Source of the DNA: Coccinella septempunctata
Taxonomy: Eukaryota; Arthropoda; Insecta; Coleoptera; Coccinellidae
Direction: 5' to 3'
Assembly: GCF_907165205.1 (NCBI RefSeq)
Contig: NC_058193.1
Span: forward strand, 13,437,544 to 13,501,543
Length of the DNA: 64,000 nucleotides
Program-made: the position numbers and the translations under genes
In this document: one piece after another, positions 34,144-46,366 of the stretch
How the letters are laid out: every line of letters begins with the position of its first letter
Numbering within the stretch: position 1 is the stretch's first letter
Notes under the pieces: model-generated
What the model was told of the DNA's origin: nothing
Seen by the model: the letters and a program-made list of their open reading frames with translations, nothing else
The model's database searches: none

Positions 34144-36390
34144 TTTTCAATGTCAGCAATACATTTTTAGTTATAAAACAATATAGCATATGTATGAGTT
34201 TCAGCAAAGGTTAGTGTAACGGGGTACCATACAATTTGGAGTATGATACAAGAGCTTAGGGAAAAACCTCAGCAAAAAACCCTGTCTCCCCGTGAGTAGT
34301 GTAGTGATGAGAAATTTGTTTACAGAATAAGCTTTTAATACTGATGGGCTTCCTTTCCATTGGCATGAAAATTTCTTTATCCTCTTTCCATTTCGAAATA
34401 ATATCTGAAACAAAGAAACAGAGCAGAAAACGAGAAAAAAATGAATAATAAAGCCTTCATCCAAACTCATTCTAAGACTTGATGATGACTGAAGAAAAAA
34501 ATAAATAATCATAGGTACATAACTTATTTTTCAATTGTATTGGGAGGAATATCATCTCTGCGTCAAAAATCTTCTGCTGATTTTGGTGGAGGATCACCCT
34601 CGTCGTTAGAAATGCCTTCAGTACTCAAATTAATAATAGCCAAATCTTGCTTTTGACTGGGAGGGTCTTTCGACCAGGTCCAGTCTTCCAAGTGATGATT
34701 CTTCTATTCTTCACCGAGTCAACCAGAAATGTAACAGTAAGTCGCAGGGAGTACCCAAAAATATCGCATTGAAGCGCTTCTTTGAGAATTTTCATGGATG
34801 TACCTACTTAAGATTTCACATTGTGGACATTAACGTCCGCATATTGGGAAGTTTGCGAATTCCTCAACTTTAGATCCCTAGTGGTTGCATGTAACATCAT
34901 ATCGAGATGTTCCAATGAAGTGAACATAGCTACTACTATTCGACTTCTCTCTGTTGATATTTTTGAAATATTGAATCTGTGATATTTTTAGAACATGAAA
35001 TGATGTGTTGTGAATAAATTTCGATGAACTCTACCCAGCGACTTCTCTAAGAAAAACTTTCAGTAACTGTCTGAAATGTTCTATTTATCAACACGTGGTC
35101 TCGAGGTTAACTCATAACCTAAATCCCGCTATGCAAAACGTGGTGTGACTATTCGTGTTTCGTGCTGAGACTGCGTTGTGTTGAGAGAATGAACAAACAA
35201 AACCTTTATGAATGAATTTTGAGAATAATTTTTTTAACCGATCTGTTCTATTATTAAATTTCGTTTTAGTTGAGTGTAACTTGACGTTGATTGATTAATT
35301 AACGTGCAGTAAAAGGTGAGTAGTTATATAACCTATTGAAATAATGACTATATCATGATCACTTCTTGGCCCTCTTATCCTCCCCATTTACCTCATGAAT
35401 TTATGTAAATGTCATAAATAACATTCACAACCCTCAAAATCAAACTTGGAATTGATTTGAATCATCGAGAGAACTTCAAATTATTATTTTAGATACTGTG
35501 CTGGAAAAAATCACCTTTTACTGTTGTTAGATTTTTCATGACACTCAATTTATTACTATCAATACAGCTCTGATTTTTTCTTCTTCAGCTGGACCATGCC
35601 GTTCCTGAAGTGGAATGAAGATTTATAACAAGATATATGTTCTTTATTTTATATATTTGGATTTGTATGAAACATATTAATCTTGAATAAAAAGATATCA
35701 GTAATTCATATAGTTGTTCCATTTCCCTTTTGAGAATGAGAGCAGAATGCGAAATATATGTAGGTAAGAGTAAACACAGGGTACAAAGGAGGCGTTCAGA
35801 GCTGAAGAGGCCCAAGCTACAATTTTTCTGAAATTTATTTTACGAGTATATAAAATTTTGATTCATTTTTAGGCAGTTCTTATACTGTTAATTCAATTTC
35901 AGAAAAATTGTAGCTTGGGTCACTTTTGCTCGGAACGCCTCGAATATAGAGTGCAAATTGATTGCCACGATGGTAATTATCGAATTGAACATGAATATAA
36001 CTTCAATAGAGGATACACTTTGGTAGTTTATTCTGTCAAAATAATCGTTCCAAAAACCTCCAAAATGAGAAGTCGCAATGTTGCTGTCTATGGTGCTTTT
36101 TTTACACCTACTATGTGATGTAGTGGGTAATTACCCGCGATATGCGATGTTGCGGACATTAAGCACTCTCCAGTAAGTACTGGTGGCCTTTTTTTAAATC
36201 AACATTGTGAAGTCGCATTTCCACAGTGGTAATTCCCAACAACTTCCCTGTGACTGAAACTGGTTGACTGGGCAGTTGTTCGAGGAACGCTACAGGACCT
36301 TTATATTGGGTAATCATCTCCCATAGATATACCAGTGGTTATTCGGTAGAAAATTGAGAAAACGGGGAAGAAATTCAAAAAACTTCTGAC
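34142..36390. other. Unassigned ~2.2-kb block inserted in env
   Basis: This separates the env N-terminal part from the furin-site part, so it is probably an insertion, but I find no clear target duplication, transposase or tail. It contains an imperfect 46-bp inverted pair (35790-35835 and 35895-35940, five mismatches) around a 59-bp loop, and a plus-strand open stretch to 36118 that I do not recognise. The (TA)n tract at its left edge may be part of it. Confidence 0.5.
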
Positions 36391-36759
36391 ACTTTATTGA
36401 CAATTTGTCAATAAATGAGTAATTATATTGAATGATTTTTGAATAGTTTCCAACTTTTTTTGAATATATTTCATTCGATTAAAACATTCATTAGCCAATT
36501 GATCGTTAATTGCGATGTGACACGTACTGAGTGTTATTGAATAGAAATCTTTAATTACTTGTACTTTCTCCTCTATATGTGTAAGGTTAATATAGGATAA
36601 AAGAGTGAAATGTTCATTAGATATTTTTGCTAAGCCTAAGTTATGAAATATAATTCCTGAGGATGAAGGAATTGGAGTTACTTTATATTCGGTTGCTAGG
36701 CCCTGGGTCATCAATAGAAGGGTCGTTAATGGTAATATCTTGATTATGTCAGTTTGTAA

Positions 36760-38776
36760 GTTTTGTTTTATGTAAGTTTTTAATTTGTTTTTATCGATTT
36801 CAATAGTGGCGGTTTCATTATCATGAATTTGAATTATTCTGAAAGGTCCTTTGAAATGTTTGGATAATTTTTGACTGGTTTGTTTCGCTCTGGAATCTTG
36901 AATTATTACTAGATCATTTTCTTTGAATGTGTACGTACGATTATGTGTTTTGTCATAATAAGTTTTTGATTTTTCTTTCGACTTTATTATGTTTTCCTTT
37001 GCTGCATCTCTGGCAATTTTTAATTTTTTCGCAATTGAATTCGCTAAATCTGAATAATGAGGTTTTTCAGAAGGTTTTCGAATGGAGTTAGGTATTCTTG
37101 ATTTTTGTCCAAATACTAATTCATAGGGTGTTACTCCTGTGCTTTTATGTATGTTCGTGTTATAGGAATATGCTGCTTAGTTAAGAAGTTAAGAAATTCA
37201 TCCCAATTATCTTGATCCTTGTTTACATAACATCTCAAATAATCTTTCAACGTTAAATGAGTTCTCTCGAGTGATCCGTTTGTTTGTGGGTGATATGGAG
37301 TGGTTAATTTGTGTTTTATTCCTAGCATTCTATTTAATTCTTTCAATGTCTTGGATGTGAATTCAACTCCTTGATCTGATAATATTTTTTCTGGGAAGCC
37401 AAAATTAGTACAGAATTTTAAAAAGTGAATTGCTACGTTTTCTGCATCATGATTATACATTGCATATAATTGAATATATTTCGTTAAATCATCTTGAAGA
37501 GTGAGAATAAATCTGTTGCCGTTTTGAGTTACTGGTAGAGGACCAACTATGTCCATTGCAATTTGTTCACAAAATTTTGATGAGGTTGTCGTTATTTGCA
37601 TTGGGCTTTTATTATTTCTAAAATCGGTTTTCGATAATTGACATGTTTGACAATTTCTGATATAATTTCTTAGATCTTCTTTCATATTATCCCAATAAAA
37701 ATTTTTCTTGATTTTATGATACGTTCTTTCAAATCCTTGATGTCCTGATAATGGTGAATCATGATAGTCAAATAATATTTGTTTGATCATATTTTTGTCT
37801 GTTATTGGCATTCTATCTTCTTCTAATATGTTATATTTGAAATCATGGAATAAGTAGAATAGAAGGCTGTTGAAAGTATCTTTTCTGATCAAGTCATTAT
37901 TCTTGGGAATATCAGTTATTACAAACTTAGAACAATTGTTGAATTTTATAAGGCTTTCAAGTTATATAGGGTTTCAAATAATGTTTCGTATGTTGTGGAT
38001 TCTGTGACGTCATCTTTGATAAATATCACATAGATTATTTGTTCAGGTAGTTTTTTGAGACTTACTTCTGCAATTCGATTATTTTGAGTAATTATATTTG
38101 AAAAGTGTTTGTACACGTAATCTGAGTATTCATTTCTTTCTGATTTGTCTGTTGAGAATGGAATTACTAAATTACGAATTCTATTTAGAGGTTTCTTTAT
38201 CATTTTTGGTTCTGGAATATTCAAGTTCATCTGATGAAAACGTTTAAAATCATTGAATGTGAAATTTTCTGTTTCTTCACACCTCTCCTCAATAGAGTTC
38301 ACATTATAATCTGGAATTCTACTTAAGAAGTCAGCGTTTTTATTTTTTTTACCCTTTTTGTATTTTATTTCGAAATTGTAATCCATTAATAATGTTTGCC
38401 ATCGTGCTCATCATCCTGAAGGATCCGAACAATTTTTTAGATAAATTAAAGGTTTATGGTCCGTATAGATTTGAATATTACTGGTTCCAAATAAATATGG
38501 TCTGAAATGTTTGCAAGAGTCAACGATTGCTAATAGTTCTTTTTCAGTGGTTGAATAATTTTTTTCCGTATTCGATAATGTTCTTGAATAATAGGCAATT
38601 GGTAAATCTTTTCCATGTTTTCCTTGCGAAAGAACTGAGCCTATAGCTTCATTTGATGCGTCTGTTGTTAAAATAAATGGTTTAGAAAAATCTGGGTAAA
38701 TTAATAATGAATCGGTTGTTATTATGTTCTTCAGTTCAGAAAAAGCTTTCTGTTGTGATTCTTCCCAATCAAATTT
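36760..38776 (-). pseudogene. Element 1 pol: RNase H end and integrase
   Basis: RNase H sequence is present but broken above 38390. The frame 38386-37946 starts at the RNase H end (FEIKYKKGKKNKNADFLSR) and runs into a spacer of about 120 residues. Integrase (37892-37131) has the zinc-binding HHCC region (GHQGFERTYHKIK, CQTC) and the DDE core: MDIVGPL, LSDQGVEFTS and TNGSLERTH, all three acidic residues present. A frameshift near 37150-37170 precedes the C-terminal domain (TFKENDLVIIQDSRAKQ). The product would insert cDNA into the genome. Confidence 0.88.
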
Positions 38777-40308
38777 TTAATCTTTCCTCAATAATGATGT
38801 AAGAGGTTTCGCAATTGCTGAAAAATCTTTAATGAATTTTCGATAATATCCAACAAATCGTAAGAAACTTTTTATCATTTTTGCGTTGGTTGGTTCCTTT
38901 AAATTCTTAATAGCTTCATAGCCATATACAACAATGTCATCTAAATAACAAAAAAAAAACAATTCCTTGGAGTCCCGATAGAACAATATTCATTAGTCGT
39001 GCAAAAGTATTGGGCGCTGATTTTAATCCAAATGGCATTCTGTTGAATTCAAAATGTCCTGAAGGAGTACTGAATGCAGTTTTTCTTTATCTTTTTCGTC
39101 CATTTCGATTTGATGAAAACCTGAGGCTAGATCTAATGTTGAAAAATAAATTGAGTTTCCTAACTGATCCAAAATTGTTTCAATATTGGGTAATGGATAA
39201 TTATCTCCAACAGTTATTTCATTGAGTTTCCGATAATCTATCACTAATCTCCACTTTTTGATTCCTGAAGCGTCTGCTTTTTTGGGTACAACCCAAACTG
39301 GGCTGGAGTAGGATGAATGTGAATTTTGAATTATGTCTTGTCAAGCATTTTATTTATTTGCGTTTTCACTTCTTCTTCGTGAATTTTGGGATATCTATAA
39401 ATTTTTGTGGAAATTGGAACTTGAGTTGTCGTAGGAATTTTATGTTTCAAAGTTTTTGTTGAGGTAAGAAAATCTCCAGGTAGATGGAATAAGTCTGAAT
39501 AATAATTACAAATTTGCAATAAGGATTGTTTTTCTTCTGAATTCAAATGATCGGTACGTAGGTTTTCAAGTAACATGTGTTTTCTTTCATTCGGCGTCAT
39601 TCGCTCGGTGAAATTAATCATTACATCAGGAATTATTTCTTCTAATTCGAATTTCAATTTGTCAGCGTCAATCGTTACGGTACTGTCTCTCAGATTCAGA
39701 ATGGGTAGATAAGCCTTTTGTTTATTGTTCTTCACGAGTGCGTTCGGAATGAGTATACCATCGTCGATTTCGCGGTTTTTAATCACACCTTCAGATAAAT
39801 TATTAATTAGGTTAACTTCAACGATCGTTTCACTGCGTGGTTGTAAGATTATTTTCTGAGGACTCTTGTTTTCAAAGGAAATAATTATGTCGTTGATGAT
39901 TAAAGCTTTCTTATTGTAATCAAGTACTGCGTTGTTTTTCTGTAAAAAGTCAACACCTAAAATTCCATCATAATTTTCAAAACGAACTTCATGACTTACA
40001 ACTGCTTGAGTCATTATGGGAAAAGTGAAATTTTCGAATTTAAGTTCGAGGTCGACTGTGCCTAAGGATAAAATTGGTTGGTTTGGATTTATTCCGTTGA
40101 ATGAAATAACATTTTCACGATTTAATTTTGTGATATTAGGAATTAATGAATCGTGTTTCACTAAAGACATTGCTGCTCCCTGTCTATTAGAAATTTTATC
40201 TTTTTGTTTGGTGAATTTTCGACATTGAATGAAATTATTTGGAGTTCTGCTCCGTAATGATTTATTCGAATGCTTCCATATACTGGCCATGGTCCAACTC
40301 TGGGACAT
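38777..40308 (-). pseudogene. Element 1 pol: protease and reverse transcriptase
   Basis: Pol overlaps the end of gag in another frame, the usual frameshift arrangement. The protease active site, normally DTGA, reads RQGAAMSLVK here. The later protease motif GILGVDFL is intact. RT shows VWVVPKKADASG, YRKLNE and FSTLDLASGFHQIEM, then a frameshift near 39090, the palm YLDDIVVYG, and directly after it EAIKNLKEPTNAK and GYYRKFIKDF. The distance from YLDD to GYYRKFI is about 35 residues instead of roughly 95, so some 60 residues are deleted. Neither enzyme can be functional. Confidence 0.88.
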
Positions 40309-41320
40309 TCGACAGAGTTTGACCTTTCGAGTTTAAAGAATCCTTTTCTACTTGATTGACTTCGGGATTTTGAGTATAATTATTTCGATTTTGTCTCTTT
40401 CTACAGTTTTCATAAACGTGTCCAGGTATTTTACAATACGTACAAAAGATTCTCTTGAAATTTGGGTTGAATTGATTAGGATTATGATTGGAATTTGCAT
40501 TATGAGTATTATTGGAGGTTCCTGGCTGAGAATTGTTGTTGTTAGGATAAGAGTTTCGACTTGATTGATGGTTGGAATTATTAGACCTTGGTTTTTTGCG
40601 ACAATTTTGTGTGTTATGGTTTTTCATTTTACAATAAGAACAGTAAAGTCCGGTTGAACTACTCGATTTATTTTTTGTATAATTAAGAATTTTTTCTTCT
40701 TGAAGGGCCATATTATAAACTTCGTTCAAATTGTCGATATCTCGAGCTCTTAACATTTGAGATATTTCCGGTTTGCAATGAATGATAAATCTTCTCAATG
40801 CAGTTCTTTGAATTGATTTCTTAATCGCGGTGAATTCGTCTGGTTCGGAAGATAGATAGTCAGCTTGGATACATTCATTTTTGATTTTTTCGACTTTTTT
40901 GAAGAAATCGTTAATTCCCTCATTCGAATATTGACGAAGTGTTTCTAGTTCTTCATGGCTTTGTGCGACATGCTTTGTTTGACTGTAATACGTTTTCAGT
41001 TTGGTTTTTAGGGTTGTCCAATCACTTATTTCATCAATATCGATTTCATTTATGACATTTGTGGATAATTGTGATACTACGAATAGAAAAAGACTTGGAA
41101 TTTTATCTGGTTGAGCCAATGAAAATGCTGAATTTACATTTGTTATGAAAGTGTTGAGTTCCGTCCTGTCGCCATTGAATATTTTTATGAATTTGAATAG
41201 AACATTTAATGGTAATTCTTCAAATGGTTCGTCGTCACTTAGATTATCGCGGTGCCTGGTTTTTCTTCTTTGAAAGACATTTTGTGCAGTTTTTATATAC
41301 TTTACAATGTCAAATTTCAA
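40262..41320 (-). CDS. gag of errantivirus-like element 1
   Basis: An intact frame of 352 codons. The N-terminal two thirds is a helical capsid-like region (FNGDRTELNTFITNVNSAF, ALRRFIIHCKPEISQML). The C-terminal third has two CCHC knuckles, CSYCKMKNHNTQNC and CTYCKIPGHVYENC, separated by an Asn/Ser-rich linker. It would form the particle and bind the RNA genome. It is the only undamaged gene of this provirus. Classic gypsy-type gags lack such knuckles, so this is a different lineage from element 2. Confidence 0.9.
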   Translation of the reverse strand: MKFDIVKYIKTAQNVFQRRKTRHRDNLSDDEPFEELPLNVLFKFIKIFNGDRTELNTFITNVNSAFSLAQPDKIPSLFLFVVSQLSTNVINEIDIDEISDWTTLKTKLKTYYSQTKHVAQSHEELETLRQYSNEGINDFFKKVEKIKNECIQADYLSSEPDEFTAIKKSIQRTALRRFIIHCKPEISQMLRARDIDNLNEVYNMALQEEKILNYTKNKSSSSTGLYCSYCKMKNHNTQNCRKKPRSNNSNHQSSRNSYPNNNNSQPGTSNNTHNANSNHNPNQFNPNFKRIFCTYCKIPGHVYENCRKRQNRNNYTQNPEVNQVEKDSLNSKGQTLSNVPELDHGQYMEAFE

Positions 41321-41709
41321 AAATTTGACTCACTTTTGGTTGCGGTGCTTGGGTGGGGCCTTCCGTCGAGGTGCTCCTCTGACTTTGCGTCCGGAAGTTC
41401 TGGTTGATTGGTGTTGATCCCTCTGGCTCTGGTTTTGGCTCTGGCTCTAGGTTACCCTTGGATTGATTCTTTGGTGATCCCTTTCTGGCGATCCCTTGTT
41501 GAATTGTGGTGGTCCCTTTTTCTGGTGACCCCTTGTTGCGTTGAGGTGATCCCTATCCGGCGATCCCTTGTTGTCCCTTTGTGGGCTGATTATTTGTTGT
41601 CCCTCTTAGGGTTGTTTTTGTTTTGTTGTCCCTCTTGGGGTTGTTGGGTACCTCTGGGTGATCAACTTTGTGGTTAATCCTTGATCAACTTTCTTTTTGA
41701 TTGATCCCA

Positions 41710-41729
41710 CTTCTGACACCAAAAATTCG
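41710..41729 (-). promoter_or_regulatory. Element 1 primer-binding region
   Basis: On the minus strand, directly after the 5' LTR, the sequence is CGAATTTTTGGTGTCAGAAG. TGGTGTCAGAAGTGGGA is in the place expected for a tRNA primer-binding site; I do not assign the tRNA. The 12-mer GGTGTCAGAAGT also occurs inside both LTRs. Confidence 0.6.
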
Positions 41730-42125
41730 TGTCGTATTCCTGCTGCGAACTTTTGGGTTTTTTAAAAAGGTACTTCTGACACCAGGTGGCTTTTTAGAGA
41801 AGACACCAAAACTCGTCGAATGGTCGTTGGAATTGAAACTGTGCACTTAACTTAACTTGATTTATTTACTGGTTATGGTTACAGGTCACCTTTACACTTA
41901 ACTTACTGGTACTTATTTAGTTAAAACAGAACATAGAGCTACTATACGTATGAATTACAATATGCGATACGTGTGGTATGATTACTTATGCGGAACTAAC
42001 GTTCTATACGACAGTCTGGGCGGAACTGCTTCGCAGTTTGAGGAAGTCTCTTTTATATTATTTTAATATTGCTTATTCAGCAAAGTTATTTTTAGTATCA
42101 ATAATGGGATTTTTTGTATACAACA
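41730..42125 (-). repeat. Errantivirus-like element 1, 5' LTR
   Basis: 396 bp. It differs from the other LTR by a 4-bp duplication (TTAC) and three substitutions. It is followed by the target duplication ATAT at 42126-42129. Confidence 0.92.
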
Positions 42126-42129
42126 ATAT

Positions 42130-42660
42130 ACTGTATACAGTCTCTCAGTTTATAAATCTGATTGTTTATCTCTTGAAGTGCGATAACGTTCGCATTTTGC
42201 GCTAAGGCGTCCATACCCTACAAGTACGCCTACAGTACGCCTGCATCTGGTACGAGATCGATCTATTTGACAAAGATTATAGAGTAGTATAATCTTTGGT
42301 ATTTGATGCTGGTTTGTTGTTTTTCCGTCCATAAACATCGCGTTTAATATCTCATCAATCCAGTCAATCTCATATTCTTTTGATAATCCATTTATTGTCG
42401 CGACACTCGCCCCATACACTGATACAGCCGGTTCCTGTTCTGTATTCGCTATAATATTTCTTGTTGATGACAGTTTACTTTTGAGCACTTATCTTGTATT
42501 CCTTTTCACTCTTATTATCCTTGCCTTTTGTAACATCCATCCCTACCTCCGTGGCCTTTCTTGTCTTTCTTAAGTCTCTCTTATCGGCCCAAGAGAGTGA
42601 AGTGCGTTTTTCTCCCCCTCCTTATCCCGTAATTTTTGTGCGATAATTAATATAATTTAT
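42130..42660. other. Flank of the provirus and 5' region of the CR1-like element
   Basis: No recognised gene. The minus-strand open stretch 42488-42150 has no features I can place. A short hairpin, CAAAGATTATA...TATAATCTTTG, lies at 42271-42298. The pyrimidine-rich stretch at 42490-42630 is probably the 5' UTR of the CR1-like element. Confidence 0.45.
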
Positions 42661-42663
42661 CAA

Positions 42664-43710
42664 GATGCCGAAGTGTCATGTATGTTCAAAGCAGACAGCA
42701 TCCCAACGCTGTGTGAACTGTATGAAATGTAAGAGTGCCTTCCACTTAATTTGCCTCAAGTTATCGCCAGATTAACTGAATGGGGTGGATAAGGGATGGG
42801 TTTGCGGATATTGTAGAAGAGACACTCGAGTGCTCAGTCAGTCTCTTCGCCTCTTCCATCAGATGGCTTGAATGTTGCGGATGGTGGTTCTCAATCTTGC
42901 CCGCTCGATCCTATGAACAATAATCAATTCGCTTTACTTATGTCCAAGCTTAACGAAATATCATCTGACATTTCTTCCATCAAAACCACTCAATTGACAT
43001 CGCAGTCTGAATTATCTGAGTGCGAGTCGATTTTGCAAAGGCATTCGGCAGAGATTGGTTGTCACAGTAAAGTTCTGGATGATCACTCGATGACCCTCTC
43101 TAAACATGACGATGAAATTACCTCCTGTAGCAGTACACTTTGCAGTTTATCTGCCGATCATGATCTGCTCAAAGCAAAACTGGAGACCACCTTCTCGAGA
43201 TTGTCTGAGGTGGAGAAAGCCTCCAGTTCAGTTATTCGTGACTCAGCCCTGACAAGCTCTGCACCTGGACCTGCCGAAGTGCTCGATCGTTTGAGGAGAT
43301 CTCATAATATACTAGTCCGTAGCATTCCTCAATCAGATTTGGAAAACGACACCGCACTTGTTTCACAAATAATCGATTATGTTACTCCAAAATCTGATGC
43401 TCATCGTATCTCTCTTGAGAGAATCGGTCGTGTCAGAGGCGATCGTCCTAGGATGCTGAGAGTCACTTTCAATAACCCTATGATTGTTACCAAGTTACTG
43501 AGGAACGAGAAAGTTCTAAATAATGTGCCAGCTTGGAAGGAGTTCATCATTTCCGATGACAAAACACATTCCCAAATCGAGGAACTAAGCCGGCTTCGTA
43601 AGGAATTGAAACGTAGAAAAAATGCAGGGGAGTCCAACATAGATATTAAATATGTTTCCGGTGTTCCTGCAATAATAAAGATTTCAGCTCCAGAGAACCC
43701 GAAAAACTAA
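42664..43710 (+). pseudogene. CR1-like ORF1 with PHD finger, coiled coil and RRM-like region
   Basis: It starts MPKCHVCSKQ; the Cys/His pattern (CHVC, CVNC, CKSAFHLIC, WVCGYC) forms a PHD-type zinc finger. A stop at 42773 falls within the finger, and a frameshift near 42850 leads to the open frame 42868-43710. That frame has a Ser-rich coiled coil (QSELSECESILQRHSAEI) and then an RRM-like/transposase-22-like part (RRSHNILVRSIPQSD, RMLRVTFNNPMIVTKLL). The PHD-plus-RNA-binding layout is known for ORF1 of the CR1 group. Confidence 0.8.
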
Positions 43711-45630
43711 GTAGTCTTCACGAGTGGTCAGCTGCATACACCAACTCCCAGTCTCTCTGCTCAAAATACTTGGAACTGCTTGCATTTGCTAAAACTTACC
43801 ACCCTTCATTTATTCTTGTTGCTGAATCCTGGTTACACCCTGGGATCCCAGATAATTTGGTCTCTATACCTGGCTACTCCATTTTCAGATGTGACAGTGA
43901 GACAACGATTGGTTATGGGGGAGTATGTATTTATGTCGCGAAGGATGTTCTCGACTCCTTTTCTGTTCGTCCCTTTAGTCCAAGATGGTGTTGATAGTCT
44001 ATTCATCGACCTTCAGAACGGGCAGTCCCCCAGTTTCACCATTGGATGTGTCTATAGACCTCGACCTTCTAACTCTGACATTGACATGGCTGCCTTTCTG
44101 GTTGATCTCTCGATGACCAAACGAAACCTTTTTGTTGCTGGTGATTTTAATCTGGCCGATGTCGTCTGACCACTTTCTGTCAGGGTTTATAAATCGCCAT
44201 CCAGTCCGTATGTAGAATCCCTTCGTGATTCTAATCTTGTTCAGTTAGTTGAGGCACCGACACGTTTCCGAAATCACCAAAACCCATCTTTACTGGACCT
44301 CATATTAGTGAACGATATCGACCTGGTTTCTGACGTTGAGCGCCATCCTCCCCTGGGAAAATCGGACCATGTCATGCTTCTCTCCAGGTTGCAGCTCCAG
44401 TTGCCGAAGGGCAACAAAATTAAGAAAATAAAGGTCATCGATTATGAACAGTTACAGCATGCTGTCGGTGGTGTCGACTGGGATGCCATGTTTGAGTCTG
44501 CGACTGATGTCGAGACCATGTGGAACTATTTTGTGGAGATAATGACGAAATTAACTGACGAGTGCTCTTCTTTGAGGAATATATTAACAGTTCCTTCAAA
44601 ACCCTGGATCGACAATAGCATTCTCAGAATGATTAGACACAAAAAGTCGTTATGGCAACGATTTATTCGTGGGAGACAACAACGTGACTATGACGCTCAT
44701 CGCAATCATTCGAATCTTCTTTCCTGTACTATATCTGCTGCCAAGAGGAGATTTGAGTCAAAATTGGTTCAGTCTGGAGATAGGAAACGCTTTTTCAAGT
44801 ATGTCAGATCGTCGTTGAATTCCAAAGTCGATATCCCACTGGTCCGCAACTCAAGTGCAAACCACCATGCGAAAACCCCGAGGAGGCCGCAAACGTCCTG
44901 GCCGATACTTTTGCTGCAGATTTCAGCCTGGAGACAGGTTCACCTCTTAAAATTACAACGAGTCGTGTCAACATTGGTTTAATGAGCATCGATTTTTCCC
45001 CTTCCCTGGTTGAAGAACATCTGTCTACTCTCGACGTGTCTTCAGCGCCTGATGGTGATGGAATTTCTTCAACACTTCTCAAGAAATGTGCCCATTCCCT
45101 GTCTTTTCCCCTATCAAGAATTTTTACCAAATCTTTTGAGACATCTTCGCTTCCTATATTATGGCGGAATGCTATGGTTACTCCTATCTTCAAAAAGGGT
45201 GAAAAGCTGGACGCATCAAATTACCGCCCCATTACCCTGGTTCCCATAGCCGCTAAGATTTGTGAAAGGATTATACTTGATTCTGCACTAAAGTTTGCTT
45301 TGGAAAATAAAATCATCCCCGGTTGCCAACACGGTTTTCTTCCTGGTAGTTCAGTAATAACAAACCTACTGAAATGTGTCAATCACTGGTCGAGAGCACT
45401 CGACAAGAGGGTTCCCGTAGACGTGGTATACCTCGATTTTTCCCGTGCCTTCGACCGCGTCCCCCACAGGCGGCTGTTGCACGTGCTTGATCATTTTGGA
45501 TTTCGCGGTGAGCTTCTTGCTCTCAGACCGATCATTCCAGGTTAGAGTGGGCAGCTCCTTATCATCCTCTAAGCCAGTCACCAGTGGTGTACCGCAAGGC
45601 TCGGTTCTGGGACCATTTCTTTTCCTTATA

Positions 45631-46222
45631 TACAGGGTGTCTCAAGTTCGAGTGCCTATTAGACGTTTCTCAAGAACTAGACATATTTGAAATCTGAAAA
45701 CTGGGATTATGATATTGTTCGAAGTTCTCTACAGAGCTAAAATATTTTCGAAGCCCAAAAACTTTCGGTTATACAGGGAGTGAAAATAAATTCGACGAAA
45801 AAATTTTTTTTCAAGTTTTCCATTCCTGGTATGATCGAGTATTCAATAGTGAATACATTTCTGTTAAAACCATTGTATTAAATCGAATAGTTTGCAAAAT
45901 ATCCTAAAAAAAACTGGAAAAAAAGTCAAATATGTTCAGTCAGTAATATGTTCATTATTCTTATTTTAAATATCCTGAGCGTTGACCGTTTTTACATCGA
46001 AGAGGAAGGATGTGAAAAGGTCATGCATCTTTTGGATTTCAAAAATATCACAGAGTGTTTCAAATTTTGTGTTGAAAATTGTGATCTTAAATTGGCCATA
46101 ACTTCTGTTTTTCAAATTAGAACCCTAGTTTTCTCACATATTTATGCTCCTATTATAAATTCAATAATTTCTGAGTTATTTGAGATTTTCTGGATTTATG
46201 GTGTACGTAGAGTCAAATTGAT
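45631..46222 (+). repeat. Left terminal inverted repeat of the mariner-like element
   Basis: About 590 bp, matched by 47905-48535 in reverse. Such long termini are unusual for mariner elements, which normally have inverted repeats of about 30 bp. Confidence 0.85.
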
Positions 46223-46366
46223 TGCATCTAAAAAAATTCAATGAATATTCTTTCGAAACCATGGGAACACTCTGTACCCATAGAAGATAAATTATCTGTT
46301 AATAATTCAGGTGTCAGGTGTCAGGTGTTATTGTTATTCGTTATCTTCATTTCTCGATTTAACAAA

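Larger units (their letters stand above)
31346..36714 (-). pseudogene. env of errantivirus-like element 1 (split into three parts)
   Basis: Insect errantiviral envelope protein, broken. The N-terminal part (about 36750-36394) starts with a hydrophobic signal-like stretch (ILPLTTLLLMTQGLA). The middle part (34040-33380) has a furin-type site SRRKRR followed by a fusion-peptide-like GLMNAVGTGIKWLFG and heptad-rich sequence. The C-terminal part (32288-31346) holds Cys-rich sequence, a membrane anchor (WFTTILLIIAFIIISIIIY) and a cytoplasmic tail. A roughly 2.2-kb block separates parts one and two, a hAT element separates two and three, and a frameshift near 32000 breaks part three. A complete protein of this family would be a membrane fusogen; this one cannot be made. 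Confidence 0.88.
30840..42125 (-). mobile_element. Errantivirus-like Ty3/gypsy provirus (element 1)
   Basis: Two LTRs (392 and 396 bp, TGT...ACA) flank gag, pol and env on the minus strand. The LTRs differ by only three substitutions and one 4-bp indel that I can see. Despite the young LTRs, the interior is heavily damaged: an RT deletion, an altered protease active site, frameshifts in integrase, and an env split by an unassigned block and by a hAT element. Without the hAT and the unassigned block the provirus would be about 8 kb, normal for this group. Confidence 0.92.

Noticed and set aside
34040..34207. Open frame with a long Ile-Tyr run fused to env
   Set aside because: The run is simply the (TA)35 microsatellite read through; it is not a real protein segment.
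42271..42298. Hairpin CAAAGATTATA...TATAATCTTTG as a terminator or regulatory RNA
   Set aside because: Too short and without context in a eukaryotic intergenic stretch; chance or transposon footprint is as likely.
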